Assembly: GCA_047632755.1 (NCBI GenBank)
Contig: JBLIDT010000002.1
Coordinates: 62,001 to 126,000, forward strand
Direction of reading: 5' to 3'
Length of the DNA stretch: 64,000 nt
Source: JAKVAV01 sp047632755
GTDB taxonomy: Bacteria; Bacteroidota; Bacteroidia; Flavobacteriales_D; Cryomorphaceae
Below the pieces are notes generated by a model. It searched no databases, was not told where the DNA came from, and saw only the letters and a list, made by a program, of their open reading frames with translations. The position numbers and the translations under genes were made by a program. This document shows, in pieces, positions 23,311 to 32,811 of the stretch. How positions within the stretch are numbered: position 1 is the stretch's first letter; each line of letters begins with the position of its first letter.

Positions 23311-25735
23311 ATGCCTTAACTTTTTTGAATTGTTCCGTTTCGATATTGATGTGCTCGGCAAATTTGAAGAGCTCAACCTTAACTTCCCGACCGATATCAC
23401 TTGAGAAATACTGCAAGTAATGGAATACCACATCCTGAATTTGATTCAACTCAGGATAGATTCCAATGGTTGCCAATACTTCCAACGCTTCTCGCATATT
23501 AGAGACCAAATCACCAAATTGCTCTGGGTTACTTTTACTGGGCTCTCCGTATGTTTCAAGCATCGAATTAAGCTGGTTGGCACAGATGAAATCCAACTCG
23601 GCGTGGTCAATGATAAATCCCCACTTTTTAATTTCTCCAACCACACGCTTCAAATCGTCGATTGAGATTCGGAATTCACTATTGGCAAATAATTGGCGCA
23701 GCTCATTATTCAGCACCATCTCCAAATTGCGCACGAGCATTCGAGGCGGATTCAAATGAGTATTGTGCATCACGTTGATCACATTGTAATTTCGGTTGTT
23801 GATCTTTCGGTATGAGCTTGCCGCTAAAGACAAGCCCTCCTCAAGAACATCGTTTACCATCTTGAGCTGTTCATCCTTGAACATATCGAAGAAAGAAAAA
23901 CTGCGCTGCTTGGGATAAGTCCGCAAGACTTCAATTACTTCCGCTAGATTGGATTCTTGGAAAGCCTTTGTCACCTTATCGGCAAAGACTTGGAACTCCT
24001 TTTCAGGAATATTCTCAAAAGCCTTTCCTATCAAATGGTGCTGACCGAGGTAGAGAACTACGAAACTGAAGCTCTTCTCACTCAATGTTACCTTAGAGTG
24101 AACGTGAGTTCGGCCTAGCGACAACCGTTGTGAACCTTGAACAATTCGCTGAAAATCAGTTGATGTGCAATCGTAGTTGAAGACAGTAATGTTATTCGGG
24201 TCTTCCGCAAACAAGGAAGAAACTGCATACTGCATCCCTATTTGTGTAAGCGTAAGTTGAGACGGCTCTACGAACTTCTTGTAAACTGTAGCCCCGTTTC
24301 CATATTCACTGAGGTTTGACTCCGCCTTTGCGATCCGCTTCTTAAACTCTTCATCCAGCTTCACGTCGGATTCACTCTCGGCCAGCTGAATCGCTCGACA
24401 CGCGTACTGCAATACTTGTATTGTCTCCAGACCTGAAATCTCATCAAAGAACCACGCGCAACTGGTAAACATTAGCAACTCGTGTCTTTGCATCTCCAGC
24501 AAACGCATCACGTGCGTGTGCTGCTCAGGAGTTTTCTTTCCGAAATGCTTGAAAAGGAAATTATCCACCTTATCGCGCTTCCTTTCCAGCAAGATGTCGA
24601 TGTATTCATTCCTTAATGCCCACGGGTCGCTATGAAGCTTGCCCATGCTCTTTTCATAAATCTTTTCCAGTTCATCGCGCAACCAGTCGAGGCTTTCCCT
24701 CAGAGGCTTGCGCCACTCCTGATTCCAGTCACCTCGACCACCTGTATTGCACCCGCAGTTTGATCTCCATCTCTCTACTCCATGCACGCAACTCCAAGAG
24801 GAATTGTCGTGAATCTCGACTTCGTGCTCTGGCGGACTGAGTTCCAAATACTGACCGTAGTTGGTGATCTGAGCCAAGTTGTTGTCCTCGATATGACGAA
24901 GACAATAAGCCAATGCCATATCACCGTAACGGTGGTGGTGACCGTAGCTTTCGCCATCGGTAGCAATGTGCAGCAATTGATTCTCTTTGCGATTATCATA
25001 GGCTCCGGTGAGGTATTCGGCAAAGCCCTTACCATCGGCCAAAAGACCTTTAAAAGCAACCGCTTGAGAGCGATCTCCATCGTAGAAGAAAAGGCAGATT
25101 TTTTTGCCCGAAGGCAAATTACAGACATACGGAATCTTAGAATCTACCCCATCGTTCCAAGTTGAGTCCCCGAATTTCCGGTACCTCTTTCCTTGGCGCG
25201 GAGCCAATACAGTGTATTTAATTCCTTGCTCGGCAAGAACTTCTAGCGTCTCAGTATCGACGGCAGTTTCTGCCAGCCAAATTCCTTCGGGCTTTCGCTT
25301 AAAGCGGTGCTCAAAATCTTTGATCCCCCAAATAACTTGGGTCTCCTTGTCCTTGCGATTTGCGAGGGGCATGATAATGTGGTTGTAAACTTGCGCCAGC
25401 GCCGATCCGTGTCCATCGAAATCTTCCATACTCTGCTCATCGGCCTTGAGAATCTGCATGTAGATTTGAGGTCGGTGAATCTCGAGCCAACTCAATAAGG
25501 TGGGCCCAAAATTGAAGCTGATCTTGGCGTAATTGTTTACGATATCAACGATCCTGTGCTCGTCGCTAAGTATTCTCGAAGACCCGTTGGGACCATAGCA
25601 TTCTTGTGATATCCGCTCATTCCAATCGTGAAAAGGTTCGGCAGAGTCTTGATACTCCACCTTTTCCAACCACGCATTCTCTCTCGGGGGCTGATAAAAA
25701 TGCCCGTGTACACAAATGAATTTTTTCTGACTCAT
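23309..25735 (-). CDS. Cytoplasmic GH57 alpha-glucan-active enzyme with DUF3536
   Basis: This 808-residue protein belongs to glycoside hydrolase family 57 with a DUF3536 C-terminal region. GH57 landmarks are HGHFYQPPRENAW near the start, GIWLAETAVD with the likely nucleophile Glu, and TDGESYGHHH with the acid/base Asp. It has no signal peptide, so it acts on internal glucan. Members of GH57 include amylases, 4-alpha-glucanotransferases and branching enzymes; which activity this has cannot be told. It is the last gene of the glgE operon, 6 bases after glgB. Confidence 0.88.
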   Translation of the reverse strand: MSQKKFICVHGHFYQPPRENAWLEKVEYQDSAEPFHDWNERISQECYGPNGSSRILSDEHRIVDIVNNYAKISFNFGPTLLSWLEIHRPQIYMQILKADEQSMEDFDGHGSALAQVYNHIIMPLANRKDKETQVIWGIKDFEHRFKRKPEGIWLAETAVDTETLEVLAEQGIKYTVLAPRQGKRYRKFGDSTWNDGVDSKIPYVCNLPSGKKICLFFYDGDRSQAVAFKGLLADGKGFAEYLTGAYDNRKENQLLHIATDGESYGHHHRYGDMALAYCLRHIEDNNLAQITNYGQYLELSPPEHEVEIHDNSSWSCVHGVERWRSNCGCNTGGRGDWNQEWRKPLRESLDWLRDELEKIYEKSMGKLHSDPWALRNEYIDILLERKRDKVDNFLFKHFGKKTPEQHTHVMRLLEMQRHELLMFTSCAWFFDEISGLETIQVLQYACRAIQLAESESDVKLDEEFKKRIAKAESNLSEYGNGATVYKKFVEPSQLTLTQIGMQYAVSSLFAEDPNNITVFNYDCTSTDFQRIVQGSQRLSLGRTHVHSKVTLSEKSFSFVVLYLGQHHLIGKAFENIPEKEFQVFADKVTKAFQESNLAEVIEVLRTYPKQRSFSFFDMFKDEQLKMVNDVLEEGLSLAASSYRKINNRNYNVINVMHNTHLNPPRMLVRNLEMVLNNELRQLFANSEFRISIDDLKRVVGEIKKWGFIIDHAELDFICANQLNSMLETYGEPSKSNPEQFGDLVSNMREALEVLATIGIYPELNQIQDVVFHYLQYFSSDIGREVKVELFKFAEHINIETEQFKKVKA

Positions 25736-25741
25736 TACTCT

Positions 25742-27661
25742 TTATTTTGTTGGCTTCAAGACAGCGAAGCCCATTGGAGGAATACGCAACGTTACGCTGT
25801 TTTCGCGGCCGTGTAGCGATTCCTTCTTCGTTTTGATAACTCCCTTGTTGAGGAAATCACTTCCGCCAAATTGGGCACTGTCCGAATTAAATATTTCTTT
25901 GAAAGAGCCTTTTTCATCGACTCCAATTTTGTACTCATCGTGTGCATTTGGAGTGAAATTACCCACTACCAAAAGCTTTTGCTTGGCACCTTTTGACTTT
26001 CTGTAAAAAGCAAGAACACAGTTTTTGCTGTCGCTGTAATCGATCCACTCGAATCCATCTGCGTCAAAATCCAATTCATGCATCGCCTTCTCCTCCGTGT
26101 ACAGCTTGTTCATGGCTTTCACCATTTCTGAAATTCCCTTGTGGAGATCGAATTTAAGCAAGTTCCAAAGGAGAGTCTCGTCGTGTTTCCACTCAGAAAA
26201 CTGTCCGAACTCACAACCCATAAAGAGCAATTTCGCCCCGGGATGCGTAAACATCCAAGCGTAAAGAGCCCTTAGGTTCGCAAAGCGCTGCCACTCATCG
26301 CCAGGCATTCTGCTGAGCAAAGATCCTTTTCCATGTACCACCTCATCGTGAGATAGTGGCAACATGAAATTCTCTGTGAATGCATAGACCAAACTGAACG
26401 TAACTTGATTCTGGTGGTAGCTGCGGTATAGTGGGTTTTTCTTGATGTACTCCAACATGTCGTTCATCCATCCCATCATCCATTTCATTCCAAAACCGAG
26501 TCCGTCGGCGCTAACTGGTCTGGAAACGCTAGGCCAGTTGGTGCTCTCTTCGGCAATGGTTTGTACATCGGGGAAGTTCGCGTAAACGGCTTCGTTCATA
26601 TCTTTCAATAAAGAAATCGCCTCGAGATTCTCTCTGCCGCCGAATTTATTTGGAATCCACTCGCCTTCATTTCGACTGTAGTCGAGGTAAAGCATAGATG
26701 CCACGGCGTCTACACGAATTCCATCAATGTGGTATTTATCGAGCCAGTAAAGGGCGTTGCTAATCAAGAACGAACGCACCTCGTGGCGGCCATAATTAAA
26801 AATGTAGCTCTTCCAATCTGGGTGATATCCCAGACGTGGATCTTCGTGCTCGTAAAGCGATGTGCCATCAAACTGGTACAATCCGTGGGCGTCATTCGGG
26901 AAGTGACTAGGCACCCAATCCAAGATAACGCCGATTTCAGCCTTGTGAAATTGATTCACCAAGAAGGCAAAATCTTCAGGAGTTCCAAAACGCGATGAGG
27001 TTGCGAAATAACCCGTGATTTGATATCCCCAAGAACCAAAGAATGGGTGCTCCATAACTGGCATCATCTCTATGTGGGTAAAGCCCATTTCCTTCACGTA
27101 AGGAACCAATTCATCGGCCATTTCACGGTAAGTGAGACTTCTGTTTTGCTCGTCAAATTTTCTTTTCCAAGAACCCAAGTGTACCTCGTAAACGGACATC
27201 GGAGCATCGAGGGCGTTTTTCTTTTTGCGGTTCTTCATCCACGTTCCGTCTGACCACTTCGGGTCAAAAGAGCGGGTGATCGATGCGGTAGAAGGCGGCA
27301 CTTCCCACATCTCTGCAAAGGGATCTCCTTTTTCTATCATTCCACCACCGTTCACTTTAATGGCGTATTTGTACAATTCGTTTGCTCCCACGCCAGGCAC
27401 AAAACCTTCCCAGATTCCGCTGCTATCCCAGCGCGCATTGAGCGGATGAGACTCGGTATCCCATTCATTGAAATTTCCAATCACCGAAAGAGCCTCGGCA
27501 TTGGGAGCCCAAACGGCAAAATAAGTTCCTGCCACTCCTTCGACTTCCATTGGGGTGCTTCCCAACTTTTCGTAAAGTTTGAAGTGTTTTCCTTCTGCGA
27601 AAAGTGAAATATCAAATTCGGTCAGTATGCTGTGCGCGATGACATTCGACGTTTTTTCCAT
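25742..27661 (-). CDS. glgB: 1,4-alpha-glucan branching enzyme
   Basis: This GH13 enzyme introduces alpha-1,6 branches. The 639-residue protein has an N-terminal CBM48 module (about 40-130). The four GH13 regions are DWVPSHFP, GIRVDAVASML (Asp nucleophile), IAEESTNWP (Glu acid) and PLSHDEVVHGK. The ATG at 27661 gives MEKTSNVIAHS and lies 2 bases after the maltokinase stop; the longer frame from 27715 overlaps maltokinase and is not preferred. In the GlgE pathway this enzyme branches the chains made by GlgE. Confidence 0.94.
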   Translation of the reverse strand: MEKTSNVIAHSILTEFDISLFAEGKHFKLYEKLGSTPMEVEGVAGTYFAVWAPNAEALSVIGNFNEWDTESHPLNARWDSSGIWEGFVPGVGANELYKYAIKVNGGGMIEKGDPFAEMWEVPPSTASITRSFDPKWSDGTWMKNRKKKNALDAPMSVYEVHLGSWKRKFDEQNRSLTYREMADELVPYVKEMGFTHIEMMPVMEHPFFGSWGYQITGYFATSSRFGTPEDFAFLVNQFHKAEIGVILDWVPSHFPNDAHGLYQFDGTSLYEHEDPRLGYHPDWKSYIFNYGRHEVRSFLISNALYWLDKYHIDGIRVDAVASMLYLDYSRNEGEWIPNKFGGRENLEAISLLKDMNEAVYANFPDVQTIAEESTNWPSVSRPVSADGLGFGMKWMMGWMNDMLEYIKKNPLYRSYHQNQVTFSLVYAFTENFMLPLSHDEVVHGKGSLLSRMPGDEWQRFANLRALYAWMFTHPGAKLLFMGCEFGQFSEWKHDETLLWNLLKFDLHKGISEMVKAMNKLYTEEKAMHELDFDADGFEWIDYSDSKNCVLAFYRKSKGAKQKLLVVGNFTPNAHDEYKIGVDEKGSFKEIFNSDSAQFGGSDFLNKGVIKTKKESLHGRENSVTLRIPPMGFAVLKPTK

Positions 27662-27663
27662 GG

Positions 27664-29286
27664 TTAATCGTTCTTGAGGATTTGGATGATGCCTTTGAGT
27701 GGGATAATAACCCAATCGGGGCGAGAGTTTAATTCGTAGCCAATTTCGTAAATGGCTTTTTCGAAAATATGGTAGCGCAATAAAAAGTCAATTTCTTTGG
27801 CATAGCCTATGTTCAAGCCATTGTCCATGGCTGTTTCCACGTAGCGATCTAAGCTAAGCCCAGTAATAATTCGGTAGAGCCTTCCTCCCAATTCGGTGGC
27901 GGTCTCTCGGTCTATATTCTCGGGCAAAGAATTGAAAACGGTAGCAAAAACAGCGTAGTGGTATGATCGGCATAATCCCGCCAAGTCTTTCACTGGTGGC
28001 TGTTTTACTTTGCGATCTCGAATGGTGCTTTCCGGTTCTCCTTCAAAATCGAGGATGCAAAAATCATCGCCAGTAATTAAGATCTGGCCGAGGTGGTAAT
28101 CGCCGTGGATACGGATGCGAGACGAGTTCAAGTTCTCCTCATCAAACTTGAGGATGTGGTTCTTGATATCCTCCTTATTCGCCAGCACATACTCCGCATA
28201 CTCGCGGGCCGTGCCTTTTAATTGATCTACTTTTTGCTCGAGCAAATTAAAGCGCCCGTCCAACATGTACATCAGTCGATTCAATAACCAGACAGTGTAA
28301 TCTCCGCTGAAAGGCTCAGGAGTAAAGTACCGATCGGTCTTGTCAGAAAACAAAGCGATGTGCATTTCTGCCGTGCGGACTGCCAACTTCTGAACTCTCG
28401 CTAAGAATTCTTTCCCGATCAAGTTCTGAATATTCTCTGGAAGATCATCGAGATCGAGTGGCTTGTAGAGATCCACTTTGGGGAAATCATCCAAACTCAA
28501 GTCGCTATCAGCAAACCGTTGGAAAAACCCTTCCATCTCGCTGAGGGTATAGTTCCAAGCTTCTCCTTGGTTTTCCACCCGCTCTTGCATCAAGCCTATC
28601 GAGACTCGGTAATATCCTTTGCGCACCCATTCGATGCCACCAGCAAACTTTGGCGAATGATTAAAATCGCCTGTGTCTGACAAGAATTGAGTCAACTCCA
28701 AATCGGGATTGTTGTCTCGGAAAAGTTTGCGGTAAATCTTTAAGAAGTACTCTCCATTGTATACAATGGTAGAATTGCTCTGCTCCAGCTTCAAAAGCTC
28801 CGAGGTGACATTCGATTCGTTCAAGGATGCATCGAGCACATTTCCTTTGGAAAATATAAACTCACCGATGGAAAGCTCTAGTTGCTTATCGGATTGAATA
28901 TTGAAGAAAAGATCATTTCGAAAACCAGCGTCGTAGAGGGCATCGACCAAATAGCCTTGCCGATCTCCCGATCCGTTTTGAATTTCGCAAATCACGTCGG
29001 CTCCAGCTTCTGGCTCATTCACGGAAGTGACTGGCAAAAGGTAGCTCTCGGTGTTTGACGTTTGAAATACGATCTCTACGAATAGAACATAGGCCAATCG
29101 ACCGTTTTGCATTTCGTAAGTCAGCGCATTCTCAATCGTATACTGTTTGATATTTCCCGTCTTCGCGCCAAACCATCTCATTCGGTGCAAATAATCGGGA
29201 AGGATTTTCTCAAATGCTGCCGATGCTTTGCCGTCGGCAAAAAGCTCTTTCCAAGACTGCTTTATAGCTAAGGTATGATTGCTCAT
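27664..29286 (-). CDS. Maltokinase (Mak/Pep2 type)
   Basis: This kinase phosphorylates maltose with ATP to alpha-maltose-1-phosphate, the GlgE donor. The 540-residue protein has an N-terminal cap region with DYLHRMRWFGAKTG. The kinase core carries RIRIHGDYHLGQILITG (catalytic Asp) and CILDFEGEPE (Mg-binding). It stands alone, whereas in many bacteria it is fused to trehalose synthase. The stop overlaps nothing on the glgB side (2-base gap), and the start overlaps the glgE stop by ATGA. Confidence 0.9.
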   Translation of the reverse strand: MSNHTLAIKQSWKELFADGKASAAFEKILPDYLHRMRWFGAKTGNIKQYTIENALTYEMQNGRLAYVLFVEIVFQTSNTESYLLPVTSVNEPEAGADVICEIQNGSGDRQGYLVDALYDAGFRNDLFFNIQSDKQLELSIGEFIFSKGNVLDASLNESNVTSELLKLEQSNSTIVYNGEYFLKIYRKLFRDNNPDLELTQFLSDTGDFNHSPKFAGGIEWVRKGYYRVSIGLMQERVENQGEAWNYTLSEMEGFFQRFADSDLSLDDFPKVDLYKPLDLDDLPENIQNLIGKEFLARVQKLAVRTAEMHIALFSDKTDRYFTPEPFSGDYTVWLLNRLMYMLDGRFNLLEQKVDQLKGTAREYAEYVLANKEDIKNHILKFDEENLNSSRIRIHGDYHLGQILITGDDFCILDFEGEPESTIRDRKVKQPPVKDLAGLCRSYHYAVFATVFNSLPENIDRETATELGGRLYRIITGLSLDRYVETAMDNGLNIGYAKEIDFLLRYHIFEKAIYEIGYELNSRPDWVIIPLKGIIQILKND

Positions 29287-31220
29287 CCTTTTATGATCTT
29301 AAAGAAATGAAACGGCAATCCGTGTGGATTCAGCTCGACAAAGTTCGACCCTCCGCGCCATGTGTAAGACACCTCTGTGATGAGATCTTGCACGATGAAT
29401 GCCTCTCCATCGGCAATACCTAAATCTGCGAGTGGGATTTGTACCCAGCCAGCTTGCGTGTAGTAGGCATCCATATTCACTATGCAAAGCAAGTGATCGT
29501 TTGCCGCCGCATCGCCTTTGTAATAGGCCATGATGCGGTCATTGTCCACCGCGCACTTTTTATAATTGAAGGTGTCTTGCAAGGCGGGATGTGACTTCCG
29601 CGCTGCGTTCACCATCTTAATGACTTGTTTTAGTTTGCCCTTGGTATCCCAAACGTAATTTTTGATCTCGTACTTCTCAGAATCAGCATACTCTTCCTTT
29701 CCAGGAACGCCGCGGTGGAACATGTTTTCGTAGGCAGGGCCGTACATTCCGTAATTGCTACTGAGGGTGGCGGCCAAGAAAAAACGCTGTAGAAAAGCGG
29801 CGTCGTTTGGTTGCTGAAGTTCGCTGGGTAAAATATCGGGCGTGTTGGGCCAGAAGTTTGGACGGAAGTATTCACGGGACTTGGTATTGACCAGCTCCTC
29901 CATGTATTCTTCCAGTTCAAATTTGGTGTTTCGCCAAGTGAAATACGTGTAGCTGTGGGTAAATCCGACTTTGGCCAGTCGATGCATCACCTTCGGGCGG
30001 GTAAATGCCTCAGCGAGAAAAATCACTTCGGGGTACTTTTCGTGGACATTGGCAATAAGCCATTGCCAAAAGCGGTAAGGCTTGGTGTGCGGATTGTCTA
30101 CGCGGAATATTTTCACTCCCGCATCGATCCAATGAAATACGATGCTTTGCAATTCTTCCCAAAGGTTCTCCCAATCTTCACACTCGAAGTTGATGGGGAT
30201 AATGTCTTGGTATTTCTTCGGTGGGTTCTCGGCGTATTGCACCGTGCCGTCTGGTCGCCACTTAAACCACTGCGGATTCTCTTTTACGTAAGGATGATCG
30301 GGAGCGCACTGGAGTGCAAAGTCCAAAGCGATTTCAATTCCTAGTCCTCCCGCAGCTTTTACTACCGCTTTGAAGTCCTTCATCGTTCCCAATTCGGGAT
30401 GAATATCCTTGTGGCCGCCCAACTTTGAACCAATGGCCCAGGGCGAACCGACATCTCCTTTCTCCGCCTCGGTAGCGTTATTTTTTCCTTTTCTATTCTT
30501 CTCGCCAATCGGGTGTATAGGCGGGAAGTACAAAACATCAAAACCCATTTGAGCCACGTGCGGCAAGCGCTTGATGGCGTCTTTGAACGTTCCGTGCTTT
30601 TGAATCGATTCCCCCGCACTGCGTGGAAAGAACTCGTACCACGTGCTGAAACCTGCCAGTTCGCGATCTACCTTAACGCGGTAATCTATCGAGGTAGTCA
30701 CAAATGTTTGGTAGGGATATTCTTCAAATATTTTCTTGAGCTCGGCTGACTCGGCAATCTCAATCGCCTTTTTATAAGATCTCTTGGTCTCAAAAAGCTT
30801 TTTGGCATCAGCCAAAACCTTTTGGTGCTTCTTGGCTTTAATCGCTTGGAGGTATTTCACACCGTCTAGCAGTTCTGAAGAAACGTGTTGATCGTCTTGA
30901 ATCTTGCGCTTGATTTCGTGTTGCCAGTTGAGGGCAAAATCTACCCAAGCCTCTAGCCTGTATGTATAAAAGCCCTGCTTTTTTACCTCAAACTCCACTT
31001 CCCAAAGGTCGTTGACGATTGCTGTCATCGGTACCTTTTTCCAGACCTTCTCTGCATCGTGCTTGTAAACCAAATGGGCATTCACGATATCGTGTCCATC
31101 TCCAAATACATCGGCTGTAAGCTTTACCTTTTCGCCGATCACTCTCTTTATTGCAAACTCACCATTATTTATTGATGGCTTAACATCTTCTATTACTGCA
31201 CGATACCTCAATTCCTCCAT
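29283..31220 (-). CDS. glgE: Alpha-1,4-glucan:maltose-1-phosphate maltosyltransferase
   Basis: GlgE extends alpha-1,4-glucans with maltosyl units from maltose-1-phosphate. The 645-residue protein has the N-terminal DUF3416 region and a GH13_3 core. Landmarks are VLYFPPIHPIGEKNRKGKNN, LDFALQCAPDHPYVKENPQW, VKIFRVDNPHTKPYRFWQWL (Asp nucleophile) and FLAEAFTRP (Glu). The ATG at 31220 gives MEELRYRAVIEDV; an upstream in-frame start at 31286 would include the promoter. It heads the operon glgE, maltokinase, glgB, GH57. Confidence 0.94.
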   Translation of the reverse strand: MEELRYRAVIEDVKPSINNGEFAIKRVIGEKVKLTADVFGDGHDIVNAHLVYKHDAEKVWKKVPMTAIVNDLWEVEFEVKKQGFYTYRLEAWVDFALNWQHEIKRKIQDDQHVSSELLDGVKYLQAIKAKKHQKVLADAKKLFETKRSYKKAIEIAESAELKKIFEEYPYQTFVTTSIDYRVKVDRELAGFSTWYEFFPRSAGESIQKHGTFKDAIKRLPHVAQMGFDVLYFPPIHPIGEKNRKGKNNATEAEKGDVGSPWAIGSKLGGHKDIHPELGTMKDFKAVVKAAGGLGIEIALDFALQCAPDHPYVKENPQWFKWRPDGTVQYAENPPKKYQDIIPINFECEDWENLWEELQSIVFHWIDAGVKIFRVDNPHTKPYRFWQWLIANVHEKYPEVIFLAEAFTRPKVMHRLAKVGFTHSYTYFTWRNTKFELEEYMEELVNTKSREYFRPNFWPNTPDILPSELQQPNDAAFLQRFFLAATLSSNYGMYGPAYENMFHRGVPGKEEYADSEKYEIKNYVWDTKGKLKQVIKMVNAARKSHPALQDTFNYKKCAVDNDRIMAYYKGDAAANDHLLCIVNMDAYYTQAGWVQIPLADLGIADGEAFIVQDLITEVSYTWRGGSNFVELNPHGLPFHFFKIIKG

Positions 31221-31250
31221 AGTAATTGTAAAAGTTACACTTAGGTTGGG

Positions 31251-31258
31251 CAAAAATA
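31251..31258 (-). promoter_or_regulatory. -7 box for the glgE operon
   Basis: On the minus strand it reads TATTTTTG, a full match to TAnnTTTG, 30 bases before the ATG at 31220. Confidence 0.55.
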
Positions 31259-31327
31259 GCAAAAAGGCTGACTTTGAACCCTTCAAAGCTTAAGTAGACG
31301 AAGGAACAAACTGACGATTTAGAATCC

Positions 31328-31335
31328 TAAATTCG
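31328..31335 (+). promoter_or_regulatory. -7 box for the epimerase, 4 bases from the ATG
   Basis: TAAATTCG is 7 of 8 to TAnnTTTG, and CAGA separates it from the ATG at 31340. This spacing suggests a leaderless mRNA. Confidence 0.45.
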
Positions 31336-31339
31336 CAGA

Positions 31340-32320
31340 ATGAATTTGGTCACTGGTGCCACTGGAATTGTGGGTCTTCGAATAGTCTACGATCTGCTGA
31401 AGCGAAATGAACGGGTGAGAGCTCTCAAGCGCTCCAGTAGTGATATGGCTTTCGCCGAAAAGGTGCTTCGCTTCTACGGGGCTGCAGATGCTGATCTGAC
31501 CAAAATCGACTGGGCCGAAGGCGATTTGCTCGATATCTTCTCATTAGAGAAAGCCCTCGAAGAAGTAAAGACAGTCTACCACTGCGCCGCCTTGGTTTCT
31601 TACGATCCCAAGGACGAGCCGAAGCTCTTTCAAGTCAATGAGGGCGGAACGAAGAACCTGGTCAACGTCTGCCTCACCTCGGGAGTGGAGACTATTTGCC
31701 ATATCAGTTCGGTAGCCGCTCTAGGAGTGGAGAAGGAAGGCCCTACTACGGAAGAATCGCATTGGCAAAGAGATGAGAATAGATCGGTGTATGGCTTGAC
31801 CAAGTTCATAGCCGAGCGAGAAGTGTGGCGCGCTGGTGCTGAAGGATTGAACGTGATAGTTGTAAACCCCTCGATCATCTTGGGGCCGTCAAAACCCGAT
31901 CAAAGCAGTGGCATGCTCGTGAGTATGTTGCGGAAAGGCTCGAAATACTACCCTTCAGGCGGAGTGGGATTGGTAGACGTAAGGGATGTATCGAAAGCTT
32001 GCATCCAAGCCATGGAACAAGAAAAGTTCGGCGAGCGGTATTTGCTCAACTCTCAGAATCTTTCCTTCCAGGAACTGCTCACCAAAGCCGCAGTGACTTT
32101 CGGAAACGAACCACCCAAATCCAAACTTCCCAACTTTCTGTTGGAGCTAGCTTGGCGACTTGGTGTGATTGGCCGATTGTTTGGCATAAAGCCCATCTCG
32201 AAAGAAACCGCCCAAAGCGCTCAGCGCACAGCAAACTACAACAGCTCCAAAGCGAATAACGATTTAGGAGTAAAGTTTATTCCTATTGGTGAATCGTTGG
32301 CATGGATAAAGGTTTTTTAG
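31340..32320 (+). CDS. NAD-dependent epimerase/dehydratase (extended SDR)
   Basis: This 326-residue Rossmann-fold protein starts with the dinucleotide motif VTGATGIVGLRIV. It has the catalytic pair in SVYGLTKFIAE (YxxxK) and an upstream Ser in ICHISSVAALG. VNPSIILGPSKPD matches the extended SDR pattern. It is the kind of SDR often found near DUF4296 and polyprenol-phosphate mannosyltransferase genes in Bacteroidota, as here. The substrate is unknown. It is convergent with the DUF4296 gene. Confidence 0.85.
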   Translation: MNLVTGATGIVGLRIVYDLLKRNERVRALKRSSSDMAFAEKVLRFYGAADADLTKIDWAEGDLLDIFSLEKALEEVKTVYHCAALVSYDPKDEPKLFQVNEGGTKNLVNVCLTSGVETICHISSVAALGVEKEGPTTEESHWQRDENRSVYGLTKFIAEREVWRAGAEGLNVIVVNPSIILGPSKPDQSSGMLVSMLRKGSKYYPSGGVGLVDVRDVSKACIQAMEQEKFGERYLLNSQNLSFQELLTKAAVTFGNEPPKSKLPNFLLELAWRLGVIGRLFGIKPISKETAQSAQRTANYNSSKANNDLGVKFIPIGESLAWIKVF

Positions 32321-32367
32321 TAGAAAAACGGAATAGAATATTTAAAATCGTGGTCTATTTCTATCAA

Positions 32368-32811
32368 TCACTTTAGTGGCTGAAACTTCCTTTTCGCAGC
32401 GGATGTAGTAATCGAATCAATATTCAACGAGTCGGTCAAATTCGTGGGTGTATTGTAGATTTTCTTCACTTGGACATCGAGCTTGGACAGGCTGTCGAGC
32501 ACTTGCTCGTAGATCAATTCCATTTCATCGGGACGCGCTTTGTAGTAGTCGTAAGTAGCTTCAAATTCTTCTTGATTTATTCCATGTCCTTCAAATATAT
32601 TGGCATACATCGCCTCCATATCGGGACTTTTCTCCCGCATAGGGCCAAGCTTGTGCACCTTCATACCCTCAACGAGTTGCACATCTACCATGACCGTTGT
32701 AAAGACGGCCTTGTCCAAGAGACCCTCGGGAGATATTTCTACCACTGGTTCATCGCAACTTGCGAGAAGCAATAGGATTGCAAGAAACTGTAGTGACTTC
32801 GGCAGCATCAT
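32368..32811 (-). CDS. DUF4296 lipoprotein
   Basis: This 147-residue protein has a lipoprotein signal ending LLLLASC at about residue 19, followed by DEPVVEISPEGLLDKAVF. That and the helical YYKARPDEMELIYEQVLDSL match the DUF4296 family of Bacteroidota. Function is unknown. Its start (ATGATG) overlaps the stop of the mannosyltransferase gene by 4 bases, a coupling seen in many relatives. Confidence 0.85.
   Translation of the reverse strand: MMLPKSLQFLAILLLLASCDEPVVEISPEGLLDKAVFTTVMVDVQLVEGMKVHKLGPMREKSPDMEAMYANIFEGHGINQEEFEATYDYYKARPDEMELIYEQVLDSLSKLDVQVKKIYNTPTNLTDSLNIDSITTSAAKRKFQPLK

Noticed and set aside
24775..25165. Long frames on both strands within the GH57 gene (24775-25128 minus, 24782-25165 plus)
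   Set aside because: They lie wholly inside a well-supported GH57 gene, in other frames, with no recognisable domain or start signal.
27664..29286. Maltokinase as a fusion with trehalose synthase
   Set aside because: At 540 residues only the cap and kinase domain are present; no GH13 trehalose synthase motifs occur.
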